Positions 6,812 through 9,039 of a stretch of DNA of 9,039 nt are shown here, one piece after another. Within the stretch, counting starts at the first letter, position 1. The number at the start of each line of letters is the position of its first letter. The stretch is from Planctomycetota bacterium. Its GTDB lineage: Bacteria > Planctomycetota > Planctomycetia > Pirellulales > Thermoguttaceae. The notes under the pieces are model-generated. The model had not been told where the DNA came from. It searched no databases and saw nothing but the letters and a program-made list of their open reading frames with translations. Location of the stretch: assembly GCA_023397045.1 (NCBI GenBank), contig JAEWUR010000710.1, forward strand, positions 1 to 9,039, written 5' to 3'. The position numbers and the translations under genes were made by a program.

Positions 6812-7831
6812 TTACGGCAACTTGGGCGGCTCGACGATCGGATAATCGCCCGAAAGCGCTTCCATGAACTCGACCAGATCCTTCCGGTCCTGAGCCGACA
6901 GTTCGGCCTCGCGGATGATCTTGAGTTGGGGCGAAAGGTTCGCGTTGTCGACGCCGCCGTCGGCCATCAGGTCGACGGCCTCGGCCAACGTGGCCACGCT
7001 TCCGTCGTGGAAGTAGGGCGCGGTCTTGGCAACCTCGCGCAATGCCGGCACTCGGAACTTGCCAAAGTCACGTTTCTTTTTCGTGACGTCCATGCGGCCT
7101 GCGTCGGGCTTCTCCTTCTTCGAGCCGACGCCTGCGTTGTAGAAACGGTAGTTGCTAAACAGAGGCGGCGAGTGGCACATGGCGCAATGGTCGTCGAACA
7201 GTTGCATGCCTCGCTGTTGCCCGGCGGTCATGGCTTTCTTGTCGCCCGCTTGAAACTTGTCGTAGGGCGAATTACCGCTCAACACCGTCCGCTCGAACGC
7301 CGCGATCGCCTTGGCCACGCCCTCTTTGGTAATCGGTTCCCCAAAAACCTTCTGGAATCGCTCGTTGTAATCCTCGATCTTCGTCAGATCCTGGATCATG
7401 ACATCGAGTTGGTGGCCCATCTCGATGGGGTTTTCGATGGGTCCAAGCGCCTGTTCTTCAAGTGTCGCGGCCCGGCCATCCCAAAACTGCGAAGTCGCAT
7501 AGGCCGAGTTGATGACCGTCGGGGAATTCCGCTCGCCAAACTGCGCACCGATGCCTTCGCTGGTCGGTTTGTGTTCGGCCCAAGCCATATTGGGATCGTG
7601 GCACGTCGCACACGAAATTTTGCCGTCGCGACTCAGCCGCGTGTCGAAATACAGCATCTTGCCAAGTTCGATCTTGTCGGCGGTCATCGGATTATCGTCC
7701 GGCACCGGAACGGGGGGCAATCCGAGCGGGGTTTTGACCGACTCCGACGGCTCGGCCAAGGCCTGGACGCTCATGAACCCCACGACCAACACAACGGGCA
7801 TCATGGACCGGAAAAATCGATGGACCGACAC
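6812..7831 (-). CDS. Secreted di-haem cytochrome c peroxidase (CcpA/MauG family)
   Basis: 339 residues from a GTG start. The protein begins with a Sec signal peptide: basic residues at about 4-8 (HRFFR), a hydrophobic core, and an AL-A cleavage site near residue 26. Two haem c sites are present, CATCH at 74-78 and CAMCH at 216-220, spaced as in bacterial di-haem peroxidases. Other family landmarks are LGKMLYFDTRLS, FWDGRA, ENPIEM, AFERT and FRVPALREVAKTAPYFHDGS. The expected reaction is reduction of hydrogen peroxide to water in the periplasm with electrons from small cytochromes. An ATG-led frame opens at 7909, but GGGGAGG ends six bases before the GTG at 7831, and only this start gives a clean signal peptide. 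It is the first gene of the minus-strand array. Members of this family can also be MauG-like modifying enzymes, though nothing nearby suggests that. Confidence 0.95.
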   Translation of the reverse strand: MSVHRFFRSMMPVVLVVGFMSVQALAEPSESVKTPLGLPPVPVPDDNPMTADKIELGKMLYFDTRLSRDGKISCATCHDPNMAWAEHKPTSEGIGAQFGERNSPTVINSAYATSQFWDGRAATLEEQALGPIENPIEMGHQLDVMIQDLTKIEDYNERFQKVFGEPITKEGVAKAIAAFERTVLSGNSPYDKFQAGDKKAMTAGQQRGMQLFDDHCAMCHSPPLFSNYRFYNAGVGSKKEKPDAGRMDVTKKKRDFGKFRVPALREVAKTAPYFHDGSVATLAEAVDLMADGGVDNANLSPQLKIIREAELSAQDRKDLVEFMEALSGDYPIVEPPKLP

Positions 7832-7837
7832 GGCTGT

Positions 7838-7844
7838 CCTCCCC
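7838..7844 (-). promoter_or_regulatory. Ribosome binding site deciding the peroxidase GTG start
   Basis: On the minus strand GGGGAGG lies six bases upstream of GTG 7831. No similar motif precedes the in-frame ATGs at 7909, 7852 or 7804, so this site fixes the start. Confidence 0.75.
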
Positions 7845-7880
7845 AGGGTCATTTGAAAAACGCCAACCATCACGAACAAT

Positions 7881-7909
7881 ATCCTAATGGGCCAGCCGGC
7901 CGCATGCAA
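7881..7909 (-). promoter_or_regulatory. Candidate promoter for the peroxidase-GMC-acpS array
   Basis: On the minus strand TTGCAT (complement of 7904-7909) is followed after exactly 17 bp by TAGGAT (complement of 7881-7886). Matches to consensus are 3 of 6 and 4 of 6, so it is weak. The position fits a leader of about 40 nt before the GTG at 7831. Confidence 0.3.
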
Positions 7910-7966
7910 GCCGTTTGGTCTACCCTCAGGCAGCCTTATATGGCAGAATAGCCGCCGTCGACCGAC

Positions 7967-7987
7967 GTAGGGTCCGCCCCGCGGACC
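7967..7987. repeat. Small palindromic repeat GTAGGGTCCGC...GCGGACC
   Basis: GGTCCGC (7971-7977) pairs exactly with GCGGACC (7981-7987) across a CCC loop. Its first 12 bases are repeated at 748-759. It resembles a widespread planctomycete intergenic repeat that I know from memory; it is not verified here. Confidence 0.65.
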
Positions 7988-8000
7988 ATGAATTCATTGT

Positions 8001-8073
8001 AGGGTGGGTCGAGCGAAGCGAGCCCCACCAATTCAAGGCCTTTCCCGTGGTGGGGCTCGCTGCGCTCGACTAC
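8001..8073. repeat. REP-like inverted repeat in the leader of the M16 peptidase gene
   Basis: The arms 8008-8029 and 8049-8070 are reverse complements with one mismatch in 22 (A at 8016), separated by 19 nt. The left arm alone can also fold through GGTGGG (8003-8008) with CCCACC (8024-8029). The core GGGTCGAGCGAAGCGAGCC resembles repeats scattered in planctomycete and some other bacterial genomes. It ends about 32 bp before the peptidase start codon. Confidence 0.75.
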
Positions 8074-8104
8074 GTTTCGGCAACAGACACTTAGGAGGAT
8101 TCCC

Positions 8105-9039
8105 GTGCGCAATCGCCGACTTGTTTCGCTTGTCATTCTGTTGTTGACACTTTGGGCCATGAGCGTAGCAGCCGCCGCGGAGCCGGAGACGCCCAGCTAC
8201 ACGAGCGTCCTGCAACTGCCCGAGGCCGTCACCCTGGCGAAACTTTCCAACGGCCTGACGGTGATCGTCCAGGAAAACCACGTCGCGCCGGTGGCCACGG
8301 CACGGTGTTTTGTGAAGAACACCGGCAGCGCCTACGAGGGCAAATATCTCGGCGCCGGCGTGAGCCATGTGCTGGAGCATGTCGTGGCCGGCGGAAGCAC
8401 GATGCATCGCACCGAGCAGGAAATCGAGAAGATCATCGACAGCTTCGGCGGCGCCACGAACGCGTTCACCTCGACCGACATGACCGTCTATTTCATCGAC
8501 TGCCCGGCGAAGAACACCATGTCGGCCATCGAACTCCTGGCCGACGCCATGCAACACGTGAAGTTCGAACCGTCGGAGTTCGAACGGGAATTGAAGGTCG
8601 TGAAGCGCGAGTTGGCCGACGGCGAGGTCAACCGGCAGCGCACGTTGTGGAAGATGTTGCACGAAACCGTCTACACGACCCATCCCGCGCGATTGCCGAT
8701 CATCGGATATCTCGACGTGCTCGACGCCACGACGAACGAGATGATCGTCGATTTCTATCACGAGCGGTATGTGCCGAACAATCAGGTTTTTGTCGTCGTC
8801 GGCGACGTCAAGACGCAAGAGATACTCGATCACGTGGCGACACAGTTCGCCGGCACGCCGCGATCGTATGAGACGTACATCCCGTTCGAGGCCGAGCCGC
8901 GTCAGCTTGCGCCGCGCGAGGCGATTCGCGAAATGGAGGGGGCCGCCTATGACATGGTGTTCGCCTGGCCGACGGTCATGCTGTCCGACCCCGATATGTA
9001 CGCGCTGGACGTGGCCGCCTACATTCTTGGCGAAGGCGA
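8105..9039 (+). CDS. Secreted M16 family zinc metallopeptidase (3' end outside window)
   Basis: 311 residues are present, starting at GTG with AGGAGG six bases upstream; the C-terminus lies beyond the right edge. A signal peptide (residues 1-25, basic MRNRR then a hydrophobic core and AAAA before EPE) sends it to the periplasm. The inverted zinc motif HVLEH is at 88-92 (His88, Glu91, His92), and the third ligand Glu169 follows after 76 residues, the usual spacing for M16 peptidases. Supporting family landmarks are LSNGLTVIV near the N-terminus, FGGATNAFTSTDMTVYF at 114-130, and YVPNNQVFVVVGDV around the end of the first domain. It is the catalytic-type half; a second, inactive M16 half may follow outside the window. 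An in-frame ATG at 8159 would delete most of the signal peptide. It probably degrades small peptides; the substrate is unknown. It is divergent from the peroxidase array. Confidence 0.94.
   Translation, partial: MRNRRLVSLVILLLTLWAMSVAAAAEPETPSYTSVLQLPEAVTLAKLSNGLTVIVQENHVAPVATARCFVKNTGSAYEGKYLGAGVSHVLEHVVAGGSTMHRTEQEIEKIIDSFGGATNAFTSTDMTVYFIDCPAKNTMSAIELLADAMQHVKFEPSEFERELKVVKRELADGEVNRQRTLWKMLHETVYTTHPARLPIIGYLDVLDATTNEMIVDFYHERYVPNNQVFVVVGDVKTQEILDHVATQFAGTPRSYETYIPFEAEPRQLAPREAIREMEGAAYDMVFAWPTVMLSDPDMYALDVAAYILGEG

Noticed and set aside
7921..7950. TATATG-like -10 on the plus strand (near 7938) with an upstream TTGGTC as peptidase promoter
   Set aside because: Poor matches, 16-bp spacing, and more than 150 bp of repeat-laden leader would follow; too weak to annotate.
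6926..7951. 341-codon open frame on the plus strand
   Set aside because: Antisense of the di-haem peroxidase; no recognisable motif.
8033..8833. 266-codon open frame on the minus strand
   Set aside because: Antisense of the M16 peptidase, whose frame has the zinc motif and a signal peptide.

Overview
The window looks like a chromosomal stretch of a GC-rich Gram-negative bacterium, most likely a planctomycete (order Pirellulales or a relative). This assignment is inferred from dispersed hairpin repeats of the kind I recall from planctomycete genomes (one reads 'NPKRKRG' when translated; others read GTAGGGTCCGCC and GGGTCGAGCGAAGCGAG), from loosely packed genes with long gaps, from secreted c-type cytochrome and lipoprotein genes, and from several small membrane proteins without a known role. 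No search was run, so the taxonomy is tentative. I see no rRNA, tRNA, CRISPR array, transposase, integrase or phage gene.

Layout. At the left edge, on the minus strand, is the N-terminal 243 residues of a monoacylglycerol-lipase-type alpha/beta hydrolase (start 730). A gap with a perfect 25-bp hairpin repeat separates it from a minus-strand DUF2569 membrane protein (918-1457). A 336-bp divergent region follows, then a plus-strand TolC-like lipoprotein (1794-3050) and, behind its own promoter-like sequence with an overlapping dyad, a small single-pass membrane protein (3202-3690).

From 7831 back to 3702 runs a minus-strand array that looks like one operon: secreted di-haem cytochrome c peroxidase, cholesterol-oxidase-like GMC flavoprotein, four-helix Cys-rich membrane protein, and holo-ACP synthase (acpS). 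The gaps are 78, 83 and 0 bp. It converges on the 162-residue gene with only 11 bp between the stops. On the right, a second divergent region (7832-8104), full of palindromic repeats, leads to a plus-strand secreted M16 zinc peptidase that runs off the window.

How the genes work together. The only biochemical link I can suggest is between the flavoprotein, which could make hydrogen peroxide if it is an oxidase, and the periplasmic peroxidase beside it. acpS is a housekeeping gene at the end of the array, translationally coupled to the uncharacterised Cys-rich membrane protein. The other genes look independent. I found no convincing new multi-gene system. The most open items are the Cys-rich membrane protein next to acpS, the TolC-like lipoprotein that seems too short to build a barrel, and the repeat hairpins placed in gene leaders.
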